A stretch of 14,614 bases of DNA. Origin: CAIURC01 sp043777315 (GTDB lineage: Bacteria > Verrucomicrobiota > Verrucomicrobiia > Chthoniobacterales > Chthoniobacteraceae). The stretch is taken from assembly GCA_043777315.1 (NCBI GenBank), contig JAYVPW010000183.1, positions 1 through 14,614 of the forward strand. Direction: 5' to 3'. The position numbers and the translations under genes were made by a program. Below the pieces are notes generated by a model that was not told the DNA's origin, ran no database searches, and was given only the letters and a program-made list of their open reading frames with translations. Of this stretch, positions 1 to 5,321 are shown in pieces (the stretch's first letter is position 1; every line of letters starts with the position of its first letter).

Positions 1-21
1 ATTGATCCAAAGGGGCTTCAT
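1..21 (-). CDS. Start of a leftward gene, cut by window edge
   Basis: An ATG at 21-19 overlaps the TGA of the 30-codon ORF before it (ATGA) and stays open to the window edge, giving M-K-P-L-W-I-N. Only seven codons are visible, so no function can be proposed. The overlap matches the coupling seen upstream in this leftward operon, which is the only reason to list it. Confidence 0.25.
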
Positions 22-110
22 CGTGCGGCCTTCGGGGTGAAAGGGTTTGCCGGGGCAGACCTGCGCGATCCGTTGCGATGCCCCGGCAAAGTGGTGGTGG
101 CCTCGCGCAT
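18..110 (-). CDS. Possible 30-aa ORF downstream of the ParB-like gene
   Basis: This ATG-initiated ORF of 30 codons begins 2 nt after the TAA of the ParB-like gene and ends in a TGA that overlaps a further ATG. It is rich in Arg, Thr and Pro, with no recognisable motif and no clear Shine-Dalgarno. The spacing fits a compact operon, but the ORF could be chance in GC-rich DNA. Confidence 0.2.
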   Translation of the reverse strand: MREATTTLPGHRNGSRRSAPANPFTPKAAR

Positions 111-112
111 GG

Positions 113-988
113 TTACGCGGCGTCCAGGCAGAGGATTTCCCGCACGGCGCAGACGCGCGCCGGGTCGAGCGAATGCAGCCAGGCGGTGTATTTCTGCGGG
201 CGATTCGGGCGGCCCAGCACGAGGGCAAAGCCCTTCGTCAGCGCCTTGATGAGCGCCTTCTTCCACCCGCTGCCCGGAGCCGGTTCGATCTTGAGGATGT
301 CGGCGACCGCGGCCTGCGCGGGATCACCGGGAGTGATCCCGACCCGCGTGAAGACCCGCTCCAGATACGACCGCGCCTCGGCGGGCCGCGCCGCGAGCAA
401 ATACGCGCCCGCGCCGATGAGCGACGCAAAGGCGATCTGCCGGTCAATCGCCGCAAGCGACAGCGCGAGCACCTCGGTGATCGGCTCGCGATAAAGTGCA
501 TGAATCTCGAGTGCCTGCGGCGCGGAGACGGCGCTGCCGCCGCAGAGCAGCGCGATGGCGTTCACCGCCGCCGCGACGTGCCGCCCGTGCTCCACGTCGT
601 GGCTGATCTGCATCTGGTCGCCGATCGACCGCCGCTTGCCGCAGTCCGTGACGTCCTGCGCGGTGATGGACAGCCCGCGGATATCGATCGCGCCGAGGCC
701 GCGGACGATGAGCGCCTGAATCGTTGCGCCGCTCGCGATCACGGCGCTCAGCCGGTGCTGCCCGTTGGTCAGTGCGCCGGTGTCGTCAAAGGCGATGGCG
801 TCGCTGTTGATCAGCCAGTGGCCGCGCCGCATGTCCGCCGTGTAGCGGCGCACGGTCGCCTTTGAGAGGCCGCGGTTGCGCCGCGTGGTGGCGAGCATCG
901 CCTGCGCGATCTCGGGGGTGATGGTCTCGACCGCCGAGGAAATCGCGGCGGGTGTCGTGGTGTGGGTGCTTGCGTTTGGTGCGTTCAT
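113..988 (-). CDS. ParB-like (sulfiredoxin-fold) phage protein, 291 aa
   Basis: The protein has 291 residues from an ATG at 988. Residues about 40-100 contain the ParB/Srx-type core: a helix (LSKATVRRYTADMRRG), then a strand segment leading into NGQHRL at 75-80, which matches the GxxR-type phosphate-binding signature of ParB-like N-terminal domains. The remaining 190 residues are helical and alanine-rich. Phage members of this fold vary from DNA-binding partition-type proteins to nuclease-like or modification proteins, and nothing here decides between them. It is the last complete gene of the leftward early operon. Its start is not coupled to the previous gene: it is preceded by a 23-nt A/C-rich leader without Shine-Dalgarno. 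The fold call is fairly sure and the biochemical role is unknown. Confidence 0.7.
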   Translation of the reverse strand: MNAPNASTHTTTPAAISSAVETITPEIAQAMLATTRRNRGLSKATVRRYTADMRRGHWLINSDAIAFDDTGALTNGQHRLSAVIASGATIQALIVRGLGAIDIRGLSITAQDVTDCGKRRSIGDQMQISHDVEHGRHVAAAVNAIALLCGGSAVSAPQALEIHALYREPITEVLALSLAAIDRQIAFASLIGAGAYLLAARPAEARSYLERVFTRVGITPGDPAQAAVADILKIEPAPGSGWKKALIKALTKGFALVLGRPNRPQKYTAWLHSLDPARVCAVREILCLDAA

Positions 989-1011
989 GGTGTGTGGTTG
1001 GGTTGCTGCGT
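989..1011 (-). promoter_or_regulatory. A/C-rich leader without Shine-Dalgarno
   Basis: On the minus strand the 23 nt between the previous TAA and the ATG at 988 contain 2 G and no T, ending in ACCCAACCACACACC. It resembles the leaders at 12465-12498, 12874-12916 and 13571-13608. It is probably an unstructured ribosome landing site (inference). Confidence 0.4.
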
Positions 1012-1572
1012 TTAGAGGGCCTTCGTCGCGATCCAGGCGGCGAAGGCCTTTTTCGTGGCGGCGTCTGCCGCCTCGAAAGCGTTGGGAAGCGGAGTCTGCT
1101 TCCAGAAATGTTTGAGGCCCCCGAGCGTGACCCTCGGATCAACCGCCGGGTGCAGCCGCTCGGCGGGGGCGTGGACTTCCTTCCGCTCGGCCACCACGGC
1201 CGCCACGGTCTTCGCCGTGGGCGCTTTCCCGCCGCTCTTCGCCACCGCCTCCTGCCACGCGGCCGGTTGTTCGGCGGGAGGGAGCTTCGTCAGCGGGCGG
1301 ACTTGGGATTTGTGCGCCGCGGTGGGAACAATTGGTCCCAAGCGCTTCACCACTGCCGCGGCCTCGATCGTACGATCCACCTCTCGCTTGGAGAGCGAGA
1401 ACTCGTCGCGGCAGAATGCATCGAAGGTGCCGTGCGTCGCCCGGTAGAGTCGCTGCTCACGAATCGCGGCGTAAGCCAGCCCTACCTCGACGAAGGTCTG
1501 CTGTCCGGCGCGGATCGTTTGTTTGAGCCGCTCGAATTCACCGGCTTCCACTGTGGTCAATGCGGTGCTCAC
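1012..1572 (-). CDS. Phage early protein sharing a domain with its neighbour, 186 aa
   Basis: The start chosen is GTG at 1572. It overlaps the TGA of the upstream gene (GTGA) and has a strong GGAGGG 6 nt before it, whereas an in-frame ATG at 1650 has neither. Residues about 20-75 form a helical domain with signature FVEVGLAYAAIREQRLYR, then a TFDAFC segment and a SLSKREVDRTIEAA helix. This resembles the domain seen in phage and plasmid proteins with ParB-like or DUF3102-like architecture. The middle (SQVRPLTKLPP..QPAAWQEAV) is the helical extension usual in that group. The C-terminal part is basic and ends with an aromatic/alanine-rich segment. It may bind DNA together with the ParB-like product encoded next, but that is inference. 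The same TF-containing segment recurs in the 74-aa protein just upstream. Confidence 0.7.
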   Translation of the reverse strand: MSTALTTVEAGEFERLKQTIRAGQQTFVEVGLAYAAIREQRLYRATHGTFDAFCRDEFSLSKREVDRTIEAAAVVKRLGPIVPTAAHKSQVRPLTKLPPAEQPAAWQEAVAKSGGKAPTAKTVAAVVAERKEVHAPAERLHPAVDPRVTLGGLKHFWKQTPLPNAFEAADAATKKAFAAWIATKAL

Positions 1573-1793
1573 GGCTGGCCCTCCGTTATTTCCCGGTACA
1601 CTTTCGCGCCCGCAATCAAGTTGTAGGCATATCGCGGGCCGATCCCCCACACCGCGCGAGTGTAAGCGGAAAAAGTCGGATAGTCCGCCCGGTAACTGCG
1701 TGTGATACGCGCCTCTTCAAGCGCTTCCCCGCGCCGCACCCACCGCGGAGCTTCGCCCGCTCCAACCATGCTTCCCGATACTTCGGAAATCAT
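1569..1793 (-). CDS. Small early protein, 74 aa
   Basis: The ATG at 1793 overlaps the TGA of the 59-aa HTH gene (ATGA) and is preceded by AAGGAGGAG on the minus strand at 1806-1798, so the start is secure. The gene ends in GTGA, overlapping the next start. Residues about 18-68 (WVRRGEALEEARITRSYR..TFSAYTRAVWGIGPRYAYNLI) align with residues 20-75 of the next gene product, sharing the G-x-A-L helix, YR, and TF at matching spacing. It therefore looks like a single-domain paralogue of that protein. The role is unknown. Its place directly behind a Cro/Ner-like gene suggests early expression. Confidence 0.65.
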   Translation of the reverse strand: MISEVSGSMVGAGEAPRWVRRGEALEEARITRSYRADYPTFSAYTRAVWGIGPRYAYNLIAGAKVYREITEGQP

Positions 1794-1969
1794 TTGGCTC
1801 CTCCTTGGTGGGGCAGTGCGGCGATGCGGCGTAGCAGGGTGCGTGATTGGCGGTGGCCGTTGAGGACCTCGCTGAGATGCTGGTAGGCGCGGTCAAGTTT
1901 CGTCGCCGCGGTGCGGTAGGTGTAGCCCTTCTTTTTCAATTCGCGTTTTAGCGATTCCCGTGTGAACAT
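1790..1969 (-). CDS. Cro/Ner-like HTH DNA-binding protein, 59 aa
   Basis: This 59-codon ORF starts at the ATG at 1969, immediately left of a 16-bp palindrome, and ends in a TGA that overlaps the next ATG. The N-terminus is basic (FTRESLKRELKKKGYTYRTA). It is followed by an AATKLDRAYQHLSEVLNG segment that fits helix 2-turn-helix 3 of a lambda-Cro/Ner-type fold, and then a basic recognition-like stretch GHRQSRTLLRRI. It is the first gene of the leftward operon and is divergent from the repressor gene, which is where Cro (lambdoid phages) or Ner (Mu) sits. No Shine-Dalgarno precedes it, because the operator occupies the 16 nt before the ATG, so a leaderless mRNA is possible. The HTH assignment is by reading the sequence, not by a profile search. 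Confidence 0.65.
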   Translation of the reverse strand: MFTRESLKRELKKKGYTYRTAATKLDRAYQHLSEVLNGHRQSRTLLRRIAALPHQGGAK

Positions 1970-1985
1970 GGTCTAGAAATAGACC
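1970..1985. promoter_or_regulatory. Operator-like palindrome GGTCTA-N4-TAGACC
   Basis: A perfect 6-bp inverted repeat with spacer GAAA directly abuts the start codon of the leftward HTH gene and lies between two divergent regulatory genes. A related inverted copy of its left half (TTTCTAGAC) is at 2018-2026. The position and symmetry fit a repressor- or Cro-binding site. Confidence 0.55.
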
Positions 1986-2006
1986 TTTTGGACTTCCGCG
2001 CAACAA
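1978..2006 (-). promoter_or_regulatory. Possible leftward early promoter
   Basis: On the minus strand TTGTTG (2006-2001), a 17-nt spacer and TCTATT (1983-1978) make a weak sigma70-type promoter. The -10 lies 8 nt before the ATG at 1969, which would give a leaderless or nearly leaderless transcript, in line with the missing Shine-Dalgarno. The -10 overlaps the palindrome, so a bound repressor would block it. The matches are only partial (3/6 and 4/6). Confidence 0.25.
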
Positions 2007-2031
2007 CTAATTTGGACTTTCTAGACTTTAC
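1981..2031. promoter_or_regulatory. Four direct operator-like repeats (RGACYTT)
   Basis: AGACCTTTT (1981), GGACTTCCG (1990), GGACTTTCT (2014) and AGACTTTAC (2023) form two pairs. Within each pair the repeats start 9 bp apart, and the pairs are offset by 33 bp, about three helical turns. TTTGGACTT occurs exactly twice (1987-1995 and 2011-2019). This looks like a cooperative operator array for the adjacent HTH proteins. It overlaps the first codons of the repressor ORF if that ORF starts at 1988. Confidence 0.45.
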
Positions 2032-2440
2032 CCGAAGAACGGACTCCCTGAGTGAGAAACTCAGCGTGAATCTGAATGTGCTCGCGGAGCGAATGGGGAT
2101 CTCCCGCGCCAGCCTGTTCGCCTATCGCACCGGCAAAAGTGCAATTTCGAGGAAAGCACTTTGGCGGCTCCAGCTCACCGAGCGACAAGCGGGGATCGCC
2201 CTGCCCGAGGGTGAGAAGCCACGCCCGGAGATCGTCGTCCGCGCGGGGAGCGGAGCCTCCGGCGCGGTGGTGATGAGCGACATCTTCGATCTCCCTCCCG
2301 CCGTGATTGTGCGCGGAAAGAAAGTCGCGGATGCGGCCGGGGCCGCGGCCGCGGCAGAGTGCCGCAGGCTCGCCAGCCAACTCCGCGCGCTCGCCGACAA
2401 ACTCGACCCGCCGAAGCGCGACGCGAAGCGCGCGAAGTGA
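1988..2440 (+). CDS. HTH phage repressor-like protein, 150 aa
   Basis: The reading frame is open from TTG 1988 to 2440. Residues about 24-60 hold the helix-turn-helix (LSVNLNVLAERMGISRASLFAYRTGKSAIS in two parts: VLAERMGIS then RASLFAYRTGKS), of the type where a Ser/Ala/Tyr-rich recognition helix is followed by a Gly turn. The C-terminal half is Ala/Arg-rich and helical (about 105-150), possibly for oligomerisation. It is divergent from a Cro/Ner-like gene across an operator region, so it is the candidate lysogeny repressor. The start is uncertain: TTG 1988 and TTG 2012 lie within the operator repeats and neither has a Shine-Dalgarno, while GTG 2066 would cut close to the HTH. The longest form is reported. 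Confidence 0.65.
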   Translation: MDFRATTNLDFLDFTRRTDSLSEKLSVNLNVLAERMGISRASLFAYRTGKSAISRKALWRLQLTERQAGIALPEGEKPRPEIVVRAGSGASGAVVMSDIFDLPPAVIVRGKKVADAAGAAAAAECRRLASQLRALADKLDPPKRDAKRAK

Positions 2441-2450
2441 CGCGATGACT

Positions 2451-2630
2451 TTACTTTTTCTGCCGTGGCGCGCGGCGCGCACGCCACTCACGCCACCAAT
2501 CAAACATCACCTCAAATGGATCGACCGCACTGTGCTCTTGTATTCTTTCTAGGCTGTATCGGAGCGCTCGCCGAAGAGATTGTGCGACTTTACCGAATGC
2601 GCTGCAGACCGCCGAAACGAGGGTTTTCAT
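2451..2630 (-). CDS. Doubtful 59-aa minus-strand ORF with duplicated leader
   Basis: An ATG at 2630 opens a 59-codon ORF whose upstream 22 nt and first codons (M-K-T) are copied almost exactly at the start of the 54-aa minus-strand gene at 3092. The product is basic, with a Trp/Arg-rich end (FDWWREWRARRAP). It overlaps the start of the rightward membrane-protein gene on the opposite strand, which has the more protein-like sequence, so this is probably a shadow. It is listed because the shared leader could mean real translation. Confidence 0.22.
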   Translation of the reverse strand: MKTLVSAVCSAFGKVAQSLRRALRYSLERIQEHSAVDPFEVMFDWWREWRARRAPRQKK

Positions 2631-2908
2631 GGTTCTATTTTCTGATCAGTTTCATCTACGCTCTACTGGGTGGCGTCGTCGCCGTCGCGCTGCCTGCGGT
2701 GACGATGTTCGCAGCGCTGTATGCCGGAGTCACCATGCCGCTGCTCATCAGCGCCATCGGACGGCACGCCGTCAGTCTGCGGGACTTCAACACGGCGAAC
2801 ACCGCCCGGCCCGCGGAGCCAGCGCCGCGGAAGGAACAGCGCAGTCTCGGTGAGCTGATCCGCACCCATGCGAATGGTCTCTTTTCCCAGGACAAACAGG
2901 ACATGTGA
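2516..2908 (+). CDS. Small integral membrane protein, 130 aa
   Basis: The start chosen is ATG 2516, preceded by a G-poor leader with no Shine-Dalgarno; an in-frame GTG at 2465 would add 17 low-complexity residues. There are probably three hydrophobic segments: residues about 7-20 (ALVFFLGCIGALAEEIV), 38-60 (WFYFLISFIYALLGGVVAVAL) and 62-80 (TMFAALYAGVTMPLLISAIG). A polar tail of about 45 residues follows. Third codon positions are GC-rich from about 2654 onward, supporting coding. The function is unknown, although small membrane proteins of this kind are frequent between regulatory and lysis genes of prophages. The segment FSWFYFLISF is encoded by the 32-bp sequence that is repeated at 3084-3115. 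Confidence 0.6.
   Translation: MDRPHCALVFFLGCIGALAEEIVRLYRMRCRPPKRGFSWFYFLISFIYALLGGVVAVALPAVTMFAALYAGVTMPLLISAIGRHAVSLRDFNTANTARPAEPAPRKEQRSLGELIRTHANGLFSQDKQDM
2622..2653. repeat. 32-bp direct repeat, copy 1
   Basis: It is identical at 31 of 32 positions to 3084-3115, starting with GGTTTTCATGGTTC and ending with TGATCAGTTTC. The difference is C versus T in the T-run. On the minus strand it comprises a leader and ATGAAAACC. On the plus strand it encodes FSWFYFLISF in the membrane-protein gene. The homology stops sharply at both ends. Confidence 0.85.
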
Positions 2909-2927
2909 TGCCCGGAGGAAGTAGCCG

Positions 2928-3092
2928 TCACTTGAGGACGTCCTCCAAATGAATGAGCACCCACCACAGCAGCGTCACGAGCACGATCAGCCGGGTGACT
3001 TCGCAGGTGAGGAAGGCCCAGACCAGGGAGCCGCCAAAGCGGGCCAGGCGCTGGAACCGGCGGGCGAGGCCCGTGGGATTTGCGGTTTTCAT
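2928..3092 (-). CDS. Small single-span membrane protein, 54 aa
   Basis: The ORF runs from ATG 3092 to TGA 2928 on the minus strand. A basic amphipathic N-terminus (LARRFQRLARFGG) is followed by a strongly hydrophobic stretch from about residue 22 to 48 (SLVWAFLTC..VTRLIVLVTLLWWVLIHL) and a short acidic end. This is the pattern of a small inner-membrane phage protein, possibly holin-like or a superinfection factor, but nothing identifies it. It faces leftward, convergent with the 130-aa membrane gene and divergent from the 140-aa gene at 3169. Its leader and first codons are the second copy of a 32-bp repeat. Confidence 0.5.
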   Translation of the reverse strand: MKTANPTGLARRFQRLARFGGSLVWAFLTCEVTRLIVLVTLLWWVLIHLEDVLK

Positions 3093-3115
3093 GGTTCTAT
3101 TTTTTGATCAGTTTC
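3084..3115. repeat. 32-bp direct repeat, copy 2
   Basis: This second copy lies 462 bp from the first and covers the start codon and about 23 nt of upstream sequence of the 54-aa minus-strand gene. The plus-strand frame that encodes FSWFYFLISF in copy 1 is closed by stops just upstream here, so only the minus-strand role could be common to both copies. Confidence 0.85.
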
Positions 3116-3168
3116 CTACTCCGCCGGCCAGCCGCAGAACGCCCTCTCCACCACTGACAACTTTCCCC

Positions 3169-3591
3169 GTGAGCGAATCCAATTCTGAACCACGAGCCAT
3201 TGCGCAACGTATCGCCGATTTGAAGCTGCTTTGTGTGGAGAAAGTGCGCGGGCCGGCTGCAGACGGGATCGAATTCCCGCGACTTGGGCACTATGTAGAA
3301 CAAGCAGTGAGTCGAGCCACTGATGAATATGTGCGTCTTCTCGCTCGTGGCGAAGACGAGCCGCCGACTCCGGAGGTTGCCGCGGGTCTTTTTCCACGCC
3401 TGGTAATGGCAGGAGGCCTGCGGGAGACGGTGGCTCCTCCAGCAGCAGAAGCGCAAAGTAGTCCTCTGGAATGGCTGCTGGTGACGATGTGGCATCGCCA
3501 GTGGAAAGCGCGGTGGCTGGCGGGAGATGTGAGGCCGGTGGATGATCGCTCATACGAGGGCGACTTACCGCCGGGGCATCGGCCGCGGTAG
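3169..3591 (+). CDS. Orphan protein, 140 aa
   Basis: The start chosen is GTG 3169. The frame is open from 2953, but the residues before 3169 are Arg/Thr/Pro-rich and lie opposite the 54-aa gene. The product is soluble-looking and mixed in composition: a helix near residues 10-25 (AIAQRIADLKLLCVEKV), a middle acidic helix (YVEQAVSRATDEYVRLLARG) and a Trp-containing helix near 105-120 (PLEWLLVTMWHRQWKARWLAG). I do not recognise it. Codon third positions are less GC-rich than in the surrounding late genes, which suggests a separately acquired gene (moron). No Shine-Dalgarno is visible, and GTG 3235 is an alternative start. Confidence 0.5.
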   Translation: MSESNSEPRAIAQRIADLKLLCVEKVRGPAADGIEFPRLGHYVEQAVSRATDEYVRLLARGEDEPPTPEVAAGLFPRLVMAGGLRETVAPPAAEAQSSPLEWLLVTMWHRQWKARWLAGDVRPVDDRSYEGDLPPGHRPR

Positions 3592-3619
3592 GCGAAAGAC
3601 CCTTTTCCGCAAAAATACC

Positions 3620-3646
3620 TCGCGTGAGTCGCGTGAGTCGCGTGGG
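3620..3646. repeat. 9-bp tandem repeat (TCGCGTGAG)x3
   Basis: There are three tandem copies of TCGCGTGAG, the last with A changed to G, in the 95-nt gap before the lysis cassette. An inverted, related pair of TGGCGTGAG-like units lies near 2482-2497 on the minus strand, at the other end of the orphan-gene block. It may be a dispersed host repeat or a protein-binding site. Confidence 0.6.
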
Positions 3647-3686
3647 TGTCTAGGAGGTTTCCGCGGACCGTGGCACAACCGCGGGC

Positions 3687-4421
3687 ATGGCAACCGAATC
3701 CACGCCCGATGTCAATTCCCAAGCCGCCCCCGCGGCGGGCATGCCTCGGCGTGCGGGCATGGCGCTGGCGCTGGCCGTCGTGGTCCTCTGCGGCGGATGC
3801 GCGCACAAGGCCGCGCACTACACCGCGCCGGATGCCGCGGCGCTGAATGCGCGGCAGGCGGAAGTCGCCACGCACCTGGCGGCGGCGCAGACGCATCTCG
3901 GCCGGGCCGGCGCGGCGCTCACGGATGCGCAGCAGCAGCGGGCGCAGAGTGCGGCGTCGCACTCGCGGGAGGATGTGCTCGTCGCGGAGATCGCGCCGAA
4001 GCTCGCGGAGCTGAAGATGCGCGTGACGGCGGAACTGCGGCCCGAAGTGGATGCACTCTCCGCACAGGTCGCGCAGCTTTCCCTCGCGGCCGCGGAGACG
4101 GATTCCGCAATCATGCAGACCGGAGCAAAGGTGGCGGACGGCGTGAAGCAGGTCCTCGCCGCCACGTCGGAGATCACGGACGCGAAGACTGCCCAGGCGG
4201 ACATCGTCGCGCTGCTCGGCCCGAGTTACCAGGGCGAGGTCGCGGTCCTGGCACAGCGGGCCAATGACGCGGAACAGGGATGGGCGGCAGACAGCGCGAA
4301 GCTGCACACATCCTTTCTCTACAAGATCGTCGCGGCGCTCTGTGTCGTGCTGCTCGTCGCGGGCGTTGTTCTGAAGTTCACCGGGCGGCTCGCACTCAAT
4401 CTCACCAGGACCGCCGTCTGA
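3687..4421 (+). CDS. Lipoprotein with C-terminal TM helix: unimolecular-spanin candidate, 244 aa
   Basis: Residues 19-38 form a lipoprotein signal (MPRRAGMALALAVVVLCGGC) with the likely lipidated Cys at 38; the -3 residue is Cys, which is unusual. Residues about 40-205 are predicted continuous helix/coiled coil, Ala/Gln/Glu-rich and without aromatics. Residues about 209-231 (FLYKIVAALCVVLLVAGVVL) are one transmembrane helix followed by a short basic tail. An outer-membrane lipid anchor, a helical periplasmic rod and an inner-membrane helix are the defining topology of u-spanins such as T1 gp11, which fuse the two membranes in the last step of lysis. This one is longer than that example (131 aa). 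Holin-like and endolysin genes follow directly. The start may be ATG 3687 (no near Shine-Dalgarno) or ATG 3741, which gives an ideal signal peptide. Confidence 0.6.
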   Translation: MATESTPDVNSQAAPAAGMPRRAGMALALAVVVLCGGCAHKAAHYTAPDAAALNARQAEVATHLAAAQTHLGRAGAALTDAQQQRAQSAASHSREDVLVAEIAPKLAELKMRVTAELRPEVDALSAQVAQLSLAAAETDSAIMQTGAKVADGVKQVLAATSEITDAKTAQADIVALLGPSYQGEVAVLAQRANDAEQGWAADSAKLHTSFLYKIVAALCVVLLVAGVVLKFTGRLALNLTRTAV

Positions 4422-4422
4422 C

Positions 4423-4725
4423 ATGAGCGAGCCAATTTCCAATCCCAATCCCAATCCCATCACGGCGCTGATCAGCATGGCGGGGCGCACGCCGGCCGAG
4501 TCGAAGAAGGCGCGCATGGCCTTTGCGGCGATGGCGTGCGTCGCAATGATCTTCACGTTTGCGGTCGCGGTGATGTGTCTCGAAGAAAAACTGGCCGAGC
4601 CCATCGCGGGGCTGGCGAAGGTGGCTGCCGGCACCATCGCGACGATCGCCCGCGTCTATTGCGGCGCGCAGGCGCACGCGGACGCCTCCACCGCCGACGC
4701 GCTCGGCAAAGCCGGGGAAAAATAG
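4423..4725 (+). CDS. Holin-like membrane protein, 100 aa
   Basis: The gene starts 1 nt after the stop of the spanin candidate. It has a polar N-terminus with an Asn-Pro repeat (SNPNPNP, encoded by tandem AATCCC hexamers) and a clear transmembrane helix at about 31-53 (RMAFAAMACVAMIFTFAVAV). A second, weaker hydrophobic segment lies at about 58-80 (AEPIAGLAKVAAGTIATIARV), and the tail is charged. The size, two-helix layout and place immediately before the endolysin gene fit a class II holin. Sequence alone cannot separate this from another small phage membrane protein. Confidence 0.55.
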   Translation: MSEPISNPNPNPITALISMAGRTPAESKKARMAFAAMACVAMIFTFAVAVMCLEEKLAEPIAGLAKVAAGTIATIARVYCGAQAHADASTADALGKAGEK

Positions 4726-4727
4726 AT

Positions 4728-5321
4728 ATGGAACCCACAAGCCCATTCCTTTTCAACGCCACCAGGCATCCCATACGTGGACGCGGTGTCCCTCCGGATG
4801 CCTTTCTCGCCGAGCTGCTGGCGTGGGCGAAGGCCGCGCCGGAGGAAATCTTCGCACCGAACGACGACGCGGAGGATGTCTTCCTGCGGCTGGCACCGGT
4901 GCTCGGCCCGTGGGCGGATGCGCGGCATCGTCGCGCGGCGATGTGCGAATTGCTGCGTTGCCTCGCGGGCTTTGAGTCCTCGTGGAAATGGAACGAAGGC
5001 GTGGACAAGACGAACGCCACGAGCATGCGGCTCATCACCGGACAGGAGACGGGCATCTTCCAGGTCTCCTACGATTCGCTCGGCTTGGACTGCACCGCGG
5101 GTTCGCCGGACGATCTGCACCAGTGTGTGCTCGCCCACTGCGGCTCGCTGGACATTCACGCCTTCATTGATCGGATGAAGTCGGACCATCCCTTCGCGCT
5201 GGAATACTGCGCGCGGCTGCTGCGGAACTCCTTCTATTGGGACGGCCCGATCAAACGGCACGAGATCGATTCCAGCCTGAGCCGCGAGGCGGTGAATGAA
5301 TGGAGGGCACTGCTCCCATGA
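4728..5321 (+). CDS. Endolysin, lysozyme/SLT-like fold, 197 aa
   Basis: The ATG at 4728 follows GGGGA, and the stop overlaps the next ATG (ATGA). There is no signal peptide, so export would depend on the holin. The central region has the lysozyme-fold hallmark of transglycosylases: LAGFESSWKWNEG with candidate catalytic Glu at 83, then TGIFQVSYDSLGL at about 108-120, equivalent to the G-(L/I)-x-Q motif that packs behind the active-site Glu. Spacing between the two is about 25 residues, usual for SLT-type domains. The remainder is helical, with several Cys and His residues. It would cut the glycan strands of peptidoglycan. Confidence in the fold is moderate, and whether the reaction is hydrolysis or lytic transglycosylation cannot be told. 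Confidence 0.65.
   Translation: MEPTSPFLFNATRHPIRGRGVPPDAFLAELLAWAKAAPEEIFAPNDDAEDVFLRLAPVLGPWADARHRRAAMCELLRCLAGFESSWKWNEGVDKTNATSMRLITGQETGIFQVSYDSLGLDCTAGSPDDLHQCVLAHCGSLDIHAFIDRMKSDHPFALEYCARLLRNSFYWDGPIKRHEIDSSLSREAVNEWRALLP

Noticed and set aside
47..865. A 272-codon plus-strand ORF at the left end
   Set aside because: It is antisense to the ParB-like gene, which has the NGQHRL motif.
2465..2487. Hairpin GTGGCG/CGCCAC as a terminator after the repressor gene
   Set aside because: No T-run follows on either strand, so an intrinsic terminator is not supported.
2934..2945. Perfect 12-bp palindrome GAGGACGTCCTC
   Set aside because: It lies in the last codons of the 54-aa gene (LEDVLK) and has no partner sites, so it could be chance.
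4439..4458. Tandem AATCCC hexamers in the holin-like gene as a phase-variation tract
   Set aside because: The unit length is a multiple of three, so changes would not shift the frame. It only alters an Asn-Pro run.
3291..4637. A 448-codon minus-strand ORF with THATHATHA-like repeats
   Set aside because: It crosses two plus-strand genes and reads the TCGCGTGAG tandem repeat in antisense. No family is seen.
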